The notes below the pieces were generated by a model. That model was not told where the DNA came from. It saw only the letters and a list, made by a program, of their open reading frames with translations, and did not search any database. A stretch of 64,000 bases of DNA from positions 1 through 64,000 of the forward strand of contig CAJIZF010000004.1 in NCBI GenBank assembly GCA_905181835.1, in the 5' to 3' direction. The translations under genes and the position numbers were made by a program. The stretch is from an uncultured Flavobacteriaceae bacterium (GTDB lineage: Bacteria > Bacteroidota > Bacteroidia > Flavobacteriales > Flavobacteriaceae). This document shows, in pieces, positions 62,789 to 64,000 of this stretch (position 1 is its first letter; the number at the start of each line of letters is the position of its first letter).

Positions 62789-63307
62789 ATGAAAAAACTA
62801 ACTTATTTATTTTTAGCTTTATTAATCGTTGCTTGTAGTAGTGATGATGGTAATAACGGGTCATCTTCAAATTCAATGAATATAGAGGGAGTTGAATATG
62901 ATATTTCTGCAGCAGTTTTAGTAGAATACGGTGAAACTGATACTGGTTCTTACGATTGGGATGTTCTCTTATTAGGAGAAGGTATAACTGTAAATAATCA
63001 AGTTTTAAATGGTTCTGGTGCTTTATTACTACTTGATTTAAATACAAATAACCCTGATGGTCTTAGGGCTGGAACTTATACTTTCTCTGAAAATTATGAA
63101 AGAGAAGAATTTACTTGGGTAGCAATTGAAGGTTGTCAGAATTTTCAAGGTGATGATTGCCAGTCTGAACTCGCTAATGGTCAAGACGGTACAGTTGTTA
63201 TTAGTGGTTCAGAAGCTAATACTAACATAGATGTTACAGTAACTGATTCTAATGGAGATACTATAAGCGCAAATTATACAGGTGGTTTTAGTTTTATATT
63301 TTTTTAA
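62789..63307 (+). CDS. Small lipoprotein, function unknown
   Basis: MKKLTYLFLALLIVACSSDD lipobox; beta-rich. Confidence 0.65.
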   Translation: MKKLTYLFLALLIVACSSDDGNNGSSSNSMNIEGVEYDISAAVLVEYGETDTGSYDWDVLLLGEGITVNNQVLNGSGALLLLDLNTNNPDGLRAGTYTFSENYEREEFTWVAIEGCQNFQGDDCQSELANGQDGTVVISGSEANTNIDVTVTDSNGDTISANYTGGFSFIFF

Positions 63308-63360
63308 TATAATTCACTAGATAACCTTTTAAGATATAACTCTTTTTAAATCTAAACAAA

Positions 63361-63793
63361 ATGAAAAAACTAACTTATTTATTTTTAGCTTTAATAATCG
63401 TTGCTTGTAGTAGTGATGATAGAGTATGGTAGTACATCTGGTTCAAATAGTAATTCTTTTAATCCCCCAACTTGGATTCAAGGAGTATGGCTGAACGATA
63501 TTGGAAATGGAACATCATCAATTGGTTTTGATTTTAGAAATGATAATGTTTGTAGCGTTTCATTTGGTAGTGCATATTGTTATAAAGGTTTAATCGAATT
63601 GTATGCTGATGTTCCAAATATTAACACTAGTGTTTACGAAGAAATTTCTGCCTCAAGATATTACTTCGTTTTTACTTATGGTCCTAACGAAATTACTGGA
63701 GAATTTCAAAAAGTTTCAGATAATACAATAAATTATTTTAATTCTAGTGACATTCCTACTATTTTAACTAAACAGTATTTTTTACCAAACTAA
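63361..63793 (+). CDS. Small lipoprotein with duplicated leader, split by apparent 1-bp insertion
   Basis: MKKLTYLFLALIIVACSSDD then out-of-frame EYGSTSGSNSNSFNPPTWIQGVW; removing one A near 63421 restores the frame. Confidence 0.6.
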
Positions 63794-63808
63794 AACCCCA
63801 TAAAAGCA

Positions 63809-63840
63809 AAAACCCTCTATATCAATGATATAAAGGGTTG
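63809..63840 (+). terminator. Terminator-like hairpin
   Basis: AAACCCTCTATATCAATGATATAAAGGGTTG imperfect inverted repeat. Confidence 0.5.
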
Positions 63841-64000
63841 TTCTGCTCCCCCTATTATTCAAAGTTGCAGCACAATTTCTTCTTTTAACGATCCACTCGC
63901 TTTGTAAGAAATCCATTTCTCCCTCCTCAAAAACACTTAAGTAACGAGTGAAAACTTCCTTTAATTGTGAAGGAAGTGCAACACAATAACATATCCCTCT

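Noticed and set aside
62763-63047. ORF MYLNQVVIKHQNHLKLDYLQLYLLL (-)
   Set aside because: Antisense to the 62789 lipoprotein; composition artefact of AT-rich coding sequence.

Overview
AT-rich chromosomal window from a marine-type Bacteroidetes, most likely Flavobacteriaceae (conserved gene neighbourhoods, CotH protein with a T9SS-like C-terminal tail, TonB receptors, lspA-dksA-ileS and prs-rplY-pth clusters). Most of it is core gene content: prs, rplY, pth, ribF, serS, rsmA, mgtE, uvrC, rimK, lspA, ileS, hpd/hmgA/TDO. The most interesting loci are: (1) a pentameric ligand-gated ion-channel-like protein with a large N-terminal binding-protein-like domain and no visible signal peptide (2387-4465, -); (2) a five-gene putative NO-sensing phosphorelay: receiver, H-NOX, PAS/GAF histidine kinase, HPt, LytTR regulator (56958-61423, +); (3) a tRNA-Leu(CAA) gene next to two truncated copies of its own 3' end, which look like the scars of a decayed island (4621-5455); (4) a cluster of small exported NTF2-like, ABM-like and AhpD-like proteins (51822-55161 and 61523-62661); (5) a perfect 20-bp inverted repeat inside the HTTM-domain CDS; (6) a nuclease/phosphatase + TonB receptor + DUF5689 lipoprotein locus. 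At least six genes, including essential prs and pth, are split by single-base indels. hpd carries two that compensate (+1/-1). This pattern points to sequencing or assembly error more than to pseudogenes, so ORF boundaries should be read with caution. All calls are from reading the sequence and the supplied translations. No database search was possible.
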